Positions 1 to 6,964 of a stretch of 37,097 bases of DNA are shown piece by piece. Origin of the DNA: Frankia sp. AiPs1 (GTDB taxonomy: Bacteria > Actinomycetota > Actinomycetes > Frankiales > Frankiaceae). Each line of letters starts with the position of its first letter. Position 1 is the stretch's first letter. Under the pieces are notes generated by a model. That model was not told where the DNA came from, did no database searches, and was given only the letters and a program-made list of their open reading frames with translations. The stretch covers positions 1-37,097 of the forward strand of contig NZ_JAMQQF010000016.1 in NCBI RefSeq assembly GCF_023716945.1, in the 5' to 3' direction. The translations under genes and the position numbers were made by a program.

Positions 1-1
1 G

Positions 2-406
2 GGCAGCGGTGACCGGGCCGACCCGGCGGTGGCCGGACCGGAGCCGGCGACCGGGCCCGGCGGCACCCTGGTTCCTGCGGCCGGCATCTGGCGGACCGTC
101 GCCACCACGCAGGACCTGCCGGAAGGCGGCGTGCGTGCCTTCGACACCGGGACCGTGGTCGGGTTCGTGCGACGGACCGGCGGGCGCGTCCGCGCGACGT
201 CGGGCATCTGCACGCATCAGGGCTGCCGGCTGGCCCTGGACCCGGCGCAGCAGCGGCTGACCTGCCCCTGCCACCGCATGGCCTTCTCGCTGGCCGGCGA
301 GGTCGTGAACTACAAGATCCGCACCCCGCCGCGTCCGCTGCCCAGCCTCACCGTTCGCGAGGTCGACGGCGTCGTGCAGGTCTACGTGCCACCCACTCCC
401 ACCTGA
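2..406 (+). CDS. Rieske [2Fe-2S] protein, 5' end cut by window edge
   Basis: This is a Rieske-type ferredoxin domain that would carry electrons through a [2Fe-2S] cluster. Both cluster boxes are present: CTHQGC, then CPCH about 17 residues later, giving two Cys and two His ligands. The usual Gly after the second His is replaced by Arg. The reading frame is open to the left edge, so the N-terminus (possibly a TAT signal or anchor) may lie outside the window. The first in-window start is a GTG at 29 with no convincing ribosome binding site. About 90 residues of the fold follow, ending in the usual beta-strand-rich tail. The redox partner is unknown because the upstream gene is not visible. The family assignment is secure and the start is not. 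Confidence 0.88.
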   Translation, partial: GSGDRADPAVAGPEPATGPGGTLVPAAGIWRTVATTQDLPEGGVRAFDTGTVVGFVRRTGGRVRATSGICTHQGCRLALDPAQQRLTCPCHRMAFSLAGEVVNYKIRTPPRPLPSLTVREVDGVVQVYVPPTPT

Positions 407-482
407 GCACCCCAGGCGTGACCGTGTGCGCGCTCATGATCTGGTCCCCTGGTCGCGCGCCAGGCCCGCCGGCAGCTCGGCG

Positions 483-511
483 TGTTCGTACGTGCGCGTA
501 CTCTGTTCGTA
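483..511 (+). promoter_or_regulatory. Putative leaderless promoter with paired 8-bp repeats for the AbrB-Fic pair
   Basis: TGTTCGTA occurs at 483-490 and again at 504-511, 21 bp apart, or two helical turns. A near-palindrome GTAC-N6-GTAC lies at 488-501. A TANNNT hexamer, TACTCT, sits at 499-504. Transcription would then start at about the A of the ATG at 511, which has no Shine-Dalgarno sequence in front of it. This fits a leaderless mRNA and self-repression by the AbrB protein, both of which are inferences. Confidence 0.4.
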
Positions 512-717
512 TGCGGAAGAAGGTCGTCACGATCGGGAACTCGGCGGGCATCACCATCAGCCCGGCCGAGCTGCGCGCTCTGGGTATCAGCCCCGGCGAC
601 ACGGTCGAGGTCACCGTTCGCGCCGGGGTGCTCGAGGCTCGCGCCGTGAGCCGGTACGAGGACGCCTCCCTGCCCGAGCTGCTGGCCGTGATCAACGCGG
701 CCCGGACCCGGCCGTGA
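511..717 (+). CDS. AbrB/SpoVT-type DNA-binding protein, likely antitoxin
   Basis: This 68-residue protein is built almost entirely from one swapped-hairpin AbrB/MazE domain. The N-terminus reads KKVVTIGNSAGITI, followed by LGISPGDTVEVTV, the classic pattern of the fold. Such proteins dimerise, bind DNA, and often act as antitoxin and autorepressor for the gene that follows. The ATG at 511 is chosen because the domain starts right after it and because of the promoter layout; the frame is open further upstream to 418, but that stretch looks non-coding. The stop overlaps the next gene's GTG by 3 nt (GTGA), so the two are translationally coupled. Its partner is a Fic protein rather than MazF or VapC. 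The DNA-binding family is clear. The antitoxin role is inferred from the pairing. Confidence 0.82.
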   Translation: MRKKVVTIGNSAGITISPAELRALGISPGDTVEVTVRAGVLEARAVSRYEDASLPELLAVINAARTRP

Positions 718-1424
718 CCTGGACCAGGCAGGAGTTCCTGGCCGAGGCGGCCGGCTCGGGGGTCCTGTCGCCGGAGTACGCCGAGGATGTCCTGGTGCGC
801 CTGGCGCACCACTCCGCGGCGATCGAGGGTAATACGCTCACCCTGGCTGACACCGTCACCCTGCTGGTCGACGAACGAGTACCCGTGGCCGGCACGCCGG
901 TGCGCGAGCTGTACGAGATCGCCAATCACTACCAGGCGCTCGCCCGCATCCTGAGCGCCGTCGCCGACGGCGAACCACTGACCACCAGCCTCGTCCGGGA
1001 CCTGCACGCCGCGCTGATGGACCACCTGACCCACGAGCGCGGCCACTACAAGACTTCCAGCAACATCGTGACCGGAGCGTCCTGGCAGCCCGCGCCACCC
1101 GCACACGTCCCCGAACTCATGCGCCAGTGGGTCGACCAGACCGAGTGGCAGACAGCCAACCTCGATAACGAGGCCCTGCTGGAGGCCATAGCCGCCGCGC
1201 ACATCGCGTTCGAACGCATCCACCCGTTCTCGGACGGCAACGGCCGCACCGGCCGCGCGATCATCGCGTGGCAGACCATCCGCAGGTTCGGATTTCCCGC
1301 CATCGTCCAGGTCACCCAGCGACCCGCGTACATCACGATGCTCGACACCCAGGACACGCCCGCGCTGATCCGCCTCCTCGCGGTCGCGCTTGCCGACGAG
1401 GCGACCCGCCGCGCCGCGACGTAG
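714..1424 (+). CDS. Fic family protein (probable AMPylase) with N-terminal inhibitory motif
   Basis: Fic proteins transfer AMP, or less often another nucleotide part, from ATP onto hydroxyl side chains of target proteins. The catalytic loop HPFSDGNGRTGR is complete, with the base His at about residue 170. Near the N-terminus is SAAIEGN, residues 34-40. It matches the [S/T]xxxE[G/N] inhibitory helix, whose Glu (E38 here) blocks productive ATP binding in family members. By that scheme this is a class II Fic enzyme that inhibits itself in cis. It starts at a GTG overlapping the stop of the AbrB-like gene, so synthesis is coupled. Length is 236 residues. An N-terminal inhibitory helix together with a separate DNA-binding partner suggests that the partner controls expression rather than activity. 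The target is unknown. Confidence 0.9.
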   Translation: MTWTRQEFLAEAAGSGVLSPEYAEDVLVRLAHHSAAIEGNTLTLADTVTLLVDERVPVAGTPVRELYEIANHYQALARILSAVADGEPLTTSLVRDLHAALMDHLTHERGHYKTSSNIVTGASWQPAPPAHVPELMRQWVDQTEWQTANLDNEALLEAIAAAHIAFERIHPFSDGNGRTGRAIIAWQTIRRFGFPAIVQVTQRPAYITMLDTQDTPALIRLLAVALADEATRRAAT

Positions 1425-1427
1425 CCG

Positions 1428-1467
1428 TGATCAGGACGCCGTCCCGGCCACGCCGCTGTCCTGATCA
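1428..1467. terminator. Inverted repeat between convergent genes, likely bidirectional terminator
   Basis: TGATCAGGAC at 1428-1437 pairs perfectly with GTCCTGATCA at 1458-1467, leaving a 20-nt G+C-rich loop. It begins 3 nt after the Fic stop and lies just past the 3' end of the OmpA-like gene. There is no T-tract, as is common for actinobacterial terminators. Confidence 0.5.
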
Positions 1468-1496
1468 TCAGCGTGGGGGTGAGCCAGCCCCGTTCG

Positions 1497-2312
1497 CTAC
1501 TGGTGGAGGCGGACGACGAGTTCGACGCGCCGGTTGAAGCGTTGGCCCTCGGGGTCGGGGGAGCCGTCCGGGTTGGCCTCCTCGGCCAGGGGGCGGGTGC
1601 TGCCGAGGCCGACGGAGGTGACCGAGGCCGCCCGGATCCCATGATCGACGAGGTAGCGCCGGACGGTGTCGGCCCGTCGTTGCGAGAGGGTCTGGTTGGC
1701 GGCGGGCGATCCGGTCGCGTCGGTGTGGCCGCGTACCTGGATGTCGCCGCCGGCGTAGTGGGAGTTGAGCAGCCTGATGGTCGCGTCCAGCGTGTCGGTG
1801 CTGCCGATGGTGAAGCTGCCGGTGTCGAACAGGGCGTCACTGTTGAAGATCAGGATGACGGCTTCGCGGCCCGCGGCGTCGGTGGCGGCGAGGTTCTCGC
1901 CGGAGATGCCGGTGAGATCGACGTCGTCGGGCCCGGGTAGCCGGTAGAGCGAGTTCGCCACCAGCCTCGTCCCGTCCTCCGGGGTGTGCGCGTACTGGCC
2001 GTAGTCCCCGCAGGGCAGCCGTAGCACCAGCCCGGCGCCGAAGTCCTGGGTGCCGCACGTGGGGTCGGGTGTGCCGTCGCCGGTGTAGTCATGCAGACCG
2101 GGCCGGGCTCCCGGCGGCAACGCCGACGCGGACGGATCCGCCGGCGGCGTACTCGCCGCCGGCGCCGGCTCGGCTTTCGCCGCGGCACGCGGTGTGCGCG
2201 GGGCCGCGGACGCGTCCCCGCCCGAGCCCGAGGAACCTCCGCAGCCACCGGCGAACAGCACCCCGGCCGCCGCGACCGCCGCCAGCAACGGAACCGCGAA
2301 TCTGCGCTCCAC
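1497..2312 (-). CDS. OmpA-family lipoprotein
   Basis: This is a predicted exported lipoprotein with a C-terminal OmpA/MotB peptidoglycan-binding domain. From the GTG at 2312 the protein has a short charged start, a hydrophobic stretch and a Cys in an AGGC context that fits a lipobox loosely, followed by a Gly/Ser/Ala/Pro-rich spacer. The C-terminal 120 residues carry the family's core: RGHTDATG, then LSQRRADTVRRYL, then GxGSTRP and the closing FNRRVELVV. Such proteins tether the envelope to the cell wall. A longer frame reaches 2372, but 2312 follows a G-rich ribosome-binding stretch and places the signal peptide at the terminus. It lies downstream of the GST gene on the same strand, 171 bp away. 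The domain is certain. The physiological role is not. Confidence 0.85.
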   Translation of the reverse strand: MERRFAVPLLAAVAAAGVLFAGGCGGSSGSGGDASAAPRTPRAAAKAEPAPAASTPPADPSASALPPGARPGLHDYTGDGTPDPTCGTQDFGAGLVLRLPCGDYGQYAHTPEDGTRLVANSLYRLPGPDDVDLTGISGENLAATDAAGREAVILIFNSDALFDTGSFTIGSTDTLDATIRLLNSHYAGGDIQVRGHTDATGSPAANQTLSQRRADTVRRYLVDHGIRAASVTSVGLGSTRPLAEEANPDGSPDPEGQRFNRRVELVVRLHQ

Positions 2313-2404
2313 ACCGCCCCCCAAGAGCCTCGATGGGCGGGACGTTACGCGTGGCTGGTCCCCGACGGTCACTGCTGCCGGATAGCTGACAGGGCGCCCG
2401 GCAC

Positions 2405-2440
2405 GGCGGACACGGCGGATACGGCGGACACGGCCGACCG
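2405..2440. repeat. 9-bp tandem repeat, about 4 copies
   Basis: GGCGGACAC, GGCGGATAC, GGCGGACAC and a degenerate GGCCGACCG run head to tail between the GST stop and the OmpA-like start. No coding function is seen in this 171-bp gap. Confidence 0.6.
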
Positions 2441-2483
2441 CCGGCCAGGTGGTCCGTTACCGCCGGCGGTCGTGCCGAAGCGG

Positions 2484-3398
2484 CTATGCGTCGTCGCCGG
2501 GCGCGGTGTCCCAGCCCGCCAGGACGGCGTCCGGCTCCGAGAAGGTGGCGAAGTCGGTGGTCGCGCGGAAGGCGGGGAGCTGGTAAAGGGCGCGGGCGTA
2601 GGTCCACAGGTGCGGGTAGTCCGACAGCGGCGGCAGGGTCGCCAGGTCACCGCGGCGGCCGCGGTAGCGGACCAGGGAGACCCACAGGCGCACGTCGGCC
2701 TCTGTCAGTTTGCCGCCCGCCAGGTACCGGGTGTCGGCGAGCCGGGTGTCGAGCCTCGCGAACGCGTCGAGCAGCGTCGCGCGGACGGCGTCATCGTGCG
2801 CCGCCCGGTGCGCCCCGTGGTTCACCGCCGGGCCGATCCAGGAGTCGAGCTCGGCGATCTCGGCGCGCAGGTGCTCGGGGTAGGTGTCGGTGCCGTTCGA
2901 CCAGCGGCCGAACTGGGTGGCCAGGTCGATGCCCAGGCTGGTGAAGTCGTTGGACACGACCTGACCGGTCTGGCGGTCCCACAGCGTCGGGACGGAGACG
3001 TGGCCGTCGAAGCCCGGTTCGGTGCGCTCGTAGGCGTCGCGCAGCAGGGTGAAGCCGTTGATCGGGTCCGGGCCGTAGCTCTCGCGGAACCCCCAACCGC
3101 GGGCGTCGCGGGTGCCGTCGACGTAGGAGACGCTGATGACGTCCTCAAGCCCGTGGAGCGCGCGTTCGAGCAGCACACGGTGCGCCCAGGGGCAGAACCA
3201 GCCGGAGTAGATGTGGTAGCGGCCCGGCTCGGCCAGGAATCCGCTCGACCCGTCCGCGGTGATCCTCCCGGCGAACCGGTAGAGCGGCCGGGTGTCCGCG
3301 GGGTCCCGTCTGATCGTGTACTCGCCGTACGTCGCCACATCGGTCGGGCTGGCATACACCGGTCTGGTGTTCGCGGAGACGGCGGCGGCCTGGGACAC
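2484..3398 (-). CDS. Glutathionyl-hydroquinone reductase-like (Xi-class GST)
   Basis: This 304-residue protein matches Xi-class glutathione transferases (YqjG/Ecm4/PcpF type), which reduce glutathionyl- or other thiol-adducted hydroquinones. The signature active site WFCPWAHR is present, with the catalytic Cys before Pro-Trp-Ala-His. It follows the family's typical N-terminal segment and precedes the VPTLWD and SNDF stretches that bind the thiol. An all-helical C-terminal domain follows. The GTG at 3398 is chosen because AGGAGGA lies at ideal spacing before it, although the frame stays open to 3554. Actinobacteria mostly lack glutathione, so the natural thiol may be mycothiol; that is inference. 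Upstream on the same strand are two small coupled ORFs; no co-function is evident. Confidence 0.88.
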   Translation of the reverse strand: MSQAAAVSANTRPVYASPTDVATYGEYTIRRDPADTRPLYRFAGRITADGSSGFLAEPGRYHIYSGWFCPWAHRVLLERALHGLEDVISVSYVDGTRDARGWGFRESYGPDPINGFTLLRDAYERTEPGFDGHVSVPTLWDRQTGQVVSNDFTSLGIDLATQFGRWSNGTDTYPEHLRAEIAELDSWIGPAVNHGAHRAAHDDAVRATLLDAFARLDTRLADTRYLAGGKLTEADVRLWVSLVRYRGRRGDLATLPPLSDYPHLWTYARALYQLPAFRATTDFATFSEPDAVLAGWDTAPGDDA

Positions 3399-3504
3399 GA
3401 GCGTCCTCCTCGGGGCGCTGGTGAAGCGGCCACGCCGATCGCGGCCCGTGTCTTCCAAGGCCGGCGACCTCCGCGCTATTCCGGCAGCGGACCTGGCCGG
3501 CGGC

Positions 3505-3741
3505 TCACGGGACGACGCGGGCCGCGTCGGCGGGGACGACGCGGAACTTGCCACCCACGATTCTTCCGTACATCTCCGCCGACATCGGCCCGGGAAACGT
3601 GGCTCCGACCGATGTGGGTGAACCGTCGTCGTCGACGAAGACGACCGCGTAGGACTCCGGCGCGGAGCATCTGCCGCAGACAGGGGACTCGGTGCGGGTC
3701 CAGGTTGCGTCGGGTCGCGCGGGACGGCGGGGCACTGTCAC
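3505..3741 (-). CDS. Hypothetical small protein with CxxC, coupled downstream ORF
   Basis: I do not recognise this 78-residue protein. It begins at a GTG that overlaps the stop of the preceding small ORF by GTGA, so translation is probably coupled. The N-terminal third is Arg/Pro-rich. Then comes a CGRC pair that could bind metal or form a disulfide, and a beta-rich C-terminal part (AVVFVDDDGSP, then MYGRIVGGKFRVVP). The frame continues upstream to 3936 in competition with the other small ORF. That upstream part looks like out-of-frame reading. It lies 106 bp upstream of the GST gene. An alternative is that this and the next entry are the two halves of one gene broken by a frameshift. Confidence 0.5.
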   Translation of the reverse strand: MTVPRRPARPDATWTRTESPVCGRCSAPESYAVVFVDDDGSPTSVGATFPGPMSAEMYGRIVGGKFRVVPADAARVVP

Positions 3742-3878
3742 ACCGTCTCCGCTCCGCTCCGAAGCGGGGCGGACCGCGCCCGCGTTGGTGCATCCGCGAA
3801 AAGGTAAACCAATGTGCCCTTGCCGAAGAAATGGAATGCCATCGTGCCGACATCGGTGAGCCGGAACGTTCTCGCCAT
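3738..3878 (-). CDS. Hypothetical 46-residue protein with strong ribosome binding site
   Basis: I do not recognise this very short protein. The ATG at 3878 is preceded by AAGGAGGGG at good spacing, one of the best Shine-Dalgarno sites in the window, which argues for real translation. The sequence begins MARTFRLTDVGTMAF and contains FHFFGKGTLVYLF, a compact aromatic segment that may be a beta hairpin or a peripheral membrane contact. It ends in GTGTGA, where the next ORF starts. It might instead be the N-terminal part of a single protein disrupted by a frameshift. Confidence 0.5.
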   Translation of the reverse strand: MARTFRLTDVGTMAFHFFGKGTLVYLFADAPTRARSAPLRSGAETV

Positions 3879-4205
3879 GCTCCCCTCCTTGTCCGTCGGA
3901 GTGCTGGTTACGGCTGGCACCCGCCTGGGTGCACATACGACGCTCGCGGATGGCGGGCCGCTTGGCGAGGGTGTGAGAGCGGTCATACTGGGTGGGGAAA
4001 GGTCGGTGCGGCGGCCTCGTGCAGGTGGGCCACCCGTGGCGCGGGGGAGACCTGGTTACGTGCGATGATCAGTTGACGAGCAGTTGACGAGCAGTCGACG
4101 TCCGGCCGGCCTGGCAGCCCGCGCGCTCGCTCGGGGTGTGACAACAAGCAGACCAGGTGACATCGTCCGGCGACGATCCACAACCGAGGACTCCGGGTAG
4201 ACGAT
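3879..4205. other. Divergent intergenic region with operator-like repeats
   Basis: This 327-bp gap separates the small ORFs (minus strand) from the XRE regulator (plus strand). The only clear structure is the 11-bp repeat at 4070-4102. No gene is supported here. Confidence 0.5.
4070..4102 (+). promoter_or_regulatory. 11-bp direct repeats upstream of XRE regulator, candidate operator
   Basis: CAGTTGACGAG occurs at 4070-4080 and 4081-4091, and a degenerate copy (CAGTCGACGTC) fills 4092-4102. The period is one helical turn, so bound subunits would line up on one face. Each full copy contains TTGACG, which also resembles a -35 element. The array lies about 105 bp before the regulator's start. 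Confidence 0.45.
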
Positions 4206-5063
4206 GTGATGGACATGCAACCCCGCCTTGCCACCCTCCTGGCGAGCATCGTCGGGCTGAGGAAGGCGGCCGGGCTGAGCCAGGCCCAGCTCGCCAGTCG
4301 GGTCCGGTACCAGCCCAGCTACCTGTCCAAGGCCGAGCGCGGCCTGCTCGGCGTGCCGTCCCAGTCGCTCATCAGCGCGATCGACGCCGAGCTGAATGCC
4401 GGCGGTCGGCTGGTCGAGCTGCGGCGGCACGCCTGGTTGGAGGACAAGGGGAGCCAGGAAGGCATCATCTGGCCGCGCGCACTGGAGGAGGTGGACACCA
4501 CGGATCGTCGACAGCTCATGGTGGGGGGAAGCGCCGCCGCCGTCGGTCCCGTCGCAAGCCCACAACCGCCCGCGCCCGGACCCGGACCCGGACCCGGAAC
4601 CGCGCCGTCGGCGCCGCCGTCGCCGAGCGGCGCCGGCGGTCGGGCCGGTGGCGGCATCGACCTGTCCGGGCGCTGGTGGACGGCCTGGCAGACGTTCCGG
4701 GACGGCGAGGAGATGCATTCCGCGCAGGAGGCGAGCCTGGAGCAGTCCGGCGCGAAGATTCACATTGAGGCGATCACTCGCGGCCTGTCCACCGAGCTGG
4801 GCGGATATCTCTGGTGGGGCGAACTCCAGATTTTCGACGAAGAGATCATCATGGGCTGGTACGTCAGTTCGGAGGGTCCGGTTCGCTCGAAGGGGTCGCT
4901 GTTCCTCTCGCTGAATCCGCACGGCGACCGCCTCACCGGGCGGTGGGTCGGGCTGAGCTACGACGGCATGTTCATCGAGGGCTGGGGCGCGGTGGCCCGG
5001 GACGAGCAGACCGCGCTCGCCCTCATCGAGCGGCTCAAGAAGCAGTATCCAAAGGTCGCCTGA
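4206..5063 (+). CDS. XRE-family regulator fused to barrel-like sensor domain
   Basis: This 285-residue protein has two parts joined by a flexible linker. Residues about 5-70 are a helix-turn-helix of the XRE/Cro type (SQAQLASRVRYQPSYLSKAE). Residues about 115-145 are Pro/Gly-rich and encoded partly by four tandem CCCGGA hexamers at 4575-4598. The C-terminal 135 residues start with DLSGRWWTAW. They consist of short alternating strands rich in Gly, Trp and Glu (YLWWGELQIFDEE, then GDRLTGRWVGLSYDG), which looks like a small beta-barrel with a lipocalin-like GxW opening. I do not recognise the domain by name. The natural reading is a ligand-sensing regulator, which is inference. The GTG at 4206, ATG at 4209 or ATG at 4215 could each be the start; the ribosome binding site is weak. 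Confidence 0.75.
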   Translation: MMDMQPRLATLLASIVGLRKAAGLSQAQLASRVRYQPSYLSKAERGLLGVPSQSLISAIDAELNAGGRLVELRRHAWLEDKGSQEGIIWPRALEEVDTTDRRQLMVGGSAAAVGPVASPQPPAPGPGPGPGTAPSAPPSPSGAGGRAGGGIDLSGRWWTAWQTFRDGEEMHSAQEASLEQSGAKIHIEAITRGLSTELGGYLWWGELQIFDEEIIMGWYVSSEGPVRSKGSLFLSLNPHGDRLTGRWVGLSYDGMFIEGWGAVARDEQTALALIERLKKQYPKVA

Positions 5064-5114
5064 GTCCCGGCGTTCGTGTACGGGTGGTCCGGGTGCCGCC
5101 GGGCGGTCGGCGTT

Positions 5115-5867
5115 TCACCCGGTGAAGAAACTCTGGTGGCGCCGAGCCTCGGCGTCGACGAATTCCGCCATGCTGCTGCGTTCGGCCAGCAGGAGGTTGG
5201 CCTTCATTCCGCGTACCGATCTCAACGGGCGCGATCCCAGCTCGGTGACCATCGCGGCGACCTCGGCCTCGAACCGGTCGTCGGGAAACACCCGGGCCAC
5301 CAGCCCGATCCGCCGGGCGTCGTCCGCGGTGAGTTTTGCCGGCAGGAAGCAGAGGTCACGGGCCACGGCCCCGCCGAGCGCGCGGGCCAGCGTCCACGGC
5401 AGGCCGAGCTCGCTGGTGAGACCGAGCTGGGGAAACGCGACGGAGAAACGGGCCCGGGCGGCGGCGACCCGCAGATCGCACGCCGCCGCCCAGGCGAACC
5501 CGGCGCCCGCGCATCCGCCGTTGACCGCGGCGATGGTGAGCTGCGGCATCTCGTGCAGCAGGGTCGCCGACTGGTAGGCCGCCACCGGCGGGAGGTCGGG
5601 GGCGCGGTCGCGATCGGTGAGCACCGCCGTCAGATCCGCCCCCGGGCAGAACGTCCGGCCGGCGCCGGTGAGGACGACGACGGAGAGCGTGTCGTCCCGG
5701 GCCAGGTCCGTGAGCACGGCGTGCATCTCGATCATCATGGTCGTGGTGACGGTGTTGTGCGCAACCGGGCGGTCGAACCGGACCCAGGCGAGCGGCGCAC
5801 TGACGCGTACGTCCAGCGTGGTCCAGGGCCCCTGCGCCGGGTGCTGCGATGGCTCGGTGGTCATCAT
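5115..5867 (-). CDS. Enoyl-CoA hydratase/isomerase family protein
   Basis: This 250-residue crotonase-fold protein would act on acyl-CoA thioesters, for example by hydrating an enoyl-CoA or shifting its double bond. The oxyanion-hole segments are present: GRTFCPGADL and NGGCAGAGFAWAAACDLRVA, followed by FPQLGLTSELGLPWTL. In the second catalytic position, where true hydratases carry Glu, SELG provides one candidate Glu, so activity is plausible but the exact reaction is not fixed. The start is the first of two adjacent ATGs at 5867. The frame extends upstream without family resemblance. It ends convergent with the XRE regulator. The DUF72 gene lies just upstream on the same strand. No pathway genes are nearby. 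Confidence 0.85.
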   Translation of the reverse strand: MMTTEPSQHPAQGPWTTLDVRVSAPLAWVRFDRPVAHNTVTTTMMIEMHAVLTDLARDDTLSVVVLTGAGRTFCPGADLTAVLTDRDRAPDLPPVAAYQSATLLHEMPQLTIAAVNGGCAGAGFAWAAACDLRVAAARARFSVAFPQLGLTSELGLPWTLARALGGAVARDLCFLPAKLTADDARRIGLVARVFPDDRFEAEVAAMVTELGSRPLRSVRGMKANLLLAERSSMAEFVDAEARRHQSFFTG

Positions 5868-5937
5868 CCGTCCAGTCTTCTCGCCTGGGCACCCCCGCGC
5901 GGATCCCGCCCCTGGTCGAGTGCCGCTCATGCGCCGC

Positions 5938-6615
5938 TCATGCGCCGCACAGGCGGCGCAGGCGGCGGGAGTCGTCGACGGCGTAGCCGTGGCCGTCGTT
6001 GTTGAAGTAGGCGTAGACGTCCAGGCCGCTGCCCGCCCATTCGTCGATGCGGGCGGCCCACCAGCGCAGCGCGTCATCGTCGTAGGAACCGGCGTAGAGG
6101 GTCGTGGGGTCGGGGCCGTGCAGGCGCACGTACACGAACGGCGCGGTGGCCCGTAGGACACATGGCAGGCCGGCACCGCTCATCACGCAGTAGGCCGCGC
6201 CGTACCGTTCGAGGATCCGGTAGACCGCCTCGTCGTGCCAGCTCGGATGGCGGAACTCGACCGCCACCCGCAGCCACGGTGGCACCCCGGCCAGGAAGTA
6301 CTCCAGCCGGGCGTCGTCGCGGCCGCAGCGCCCGTCGAGCTGCACCAGAACGGCCGCTCGCCGGTCGGCGAGCTCATGCCAGGCACCCGCGATCCGACTG
6401 GTCCACGCCTCCGGTGCGTAGAGCCGCTTGGCGTGGGTCAACCCGCGGGACGCCTTCACCGACATCACGAAGCCCGGCGGTAGCCGGCGGCGCCAACCGG
6501 CGAACGTCGCGTCGCTCGGCCAGCGGTAGAAGCTGGCGTTCAGCTCGACCGTGTCGTACTCGGTCGCGTAGATCGCGAGTCGGCGCCCGGGCGGCGTCCC
6601 CGGCGGGTAGAGCAC
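5938..6615 (-). CDS. DUF72 family protein, N-terminus lacks a standard start codon
   Basis: This is a DUF72 (YecE-like) TIM-barrel protein of unknown biochemical function. The frame shows ELNASFYRWPS, VEFRHPSW and a C-terminal AYFNNDGHGYAV, all typical. The annotated start (GTG at 6615) omits the family's conserved opening. Reading upstream in the same frame gives IAIHIGTSGWSYGHWDG, clearly part of the protein, up to a stop at 6673-6675. No ATG, GTG or TTG lies in that stretch. A GTG at 6676 with an excellent GGAGGAGGG site is one base out of frame. Either an ATC codon is used or a single-base frameshift exists near 6655-6676. The gene may therefore be damaged, or there may be a sequence error. 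Confidence 0.75.
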   Translation of the reverse strand: MLYPPGTPPGRRLAIYATEYDTVELNASFYRWPSDATFAGWRRRLPPGFVMSVKASRGLTHAKRLYAPEAWTSRIAGAWHELADRRAAVLVQLDGRCGRDDARLEYFLAGVPPWLRVAVEFRHPSWHDEAVYRILERYGAAYCVMSGAGLPCVLRATAPFVYVRLHGPDPTTLYAGSYDDDALRWWAARIDEWAGSGLDVYAYFNNDGHGYAVDDSRRLRRLCGA

Positions 6616-6711
6616 GCCGTCCCAGTGGCCGTAACTCCATCCCGAGGTGCCGATGTGGATCGCGATCGACGCTCACCCTCCTCCGGTCGATGTGCGCCGT
6701 GCCGCTCGCGC

Positions 6712-6735
6712 GGTCTCGGTCTCGGTCTCGGTCTC
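6712..6735. repeat. GGTCTC hexamer, four tandem copies
   Basis: Four exact GGTCTC units run at 6712-6735 in the divergent gap between the DUF72 gene and the next plus-strand gene. No other feature is seen in this 290-bp gap apart from the ribosome binding sites at its ends. Confidence 0.7.
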
Positions 6736-6964
6736 GGGGGCCGTCCTGTCTTCGTGGGTCGTCCCGTCGGTCGGAATTCGTCCAGCCGGCGACGCCATAC
6801 CCGGCATCAGGCCGCTAACTCGGCGGTCGAGGCACGCCCGTGCGGCGACCGGCGACGTCCGGCGAGGACCCGCCAACCATCCCCGGGGTCGTCGGTGTTG
6901 ACCCGACGGACCGGGGAAGGGCCAGGTGTCGAAGCGATCTGGAGCCGCCCCGGAGGAGGCAGAC

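Noticed and set aside
2091-4076. 661-codon open frame on the plus strand
   Set aside because: It is antisense to the OmpA-like, GST and small ORFs, is Arg/Gly-rich and has no recognisable domain. High G+C keeps such frames open.
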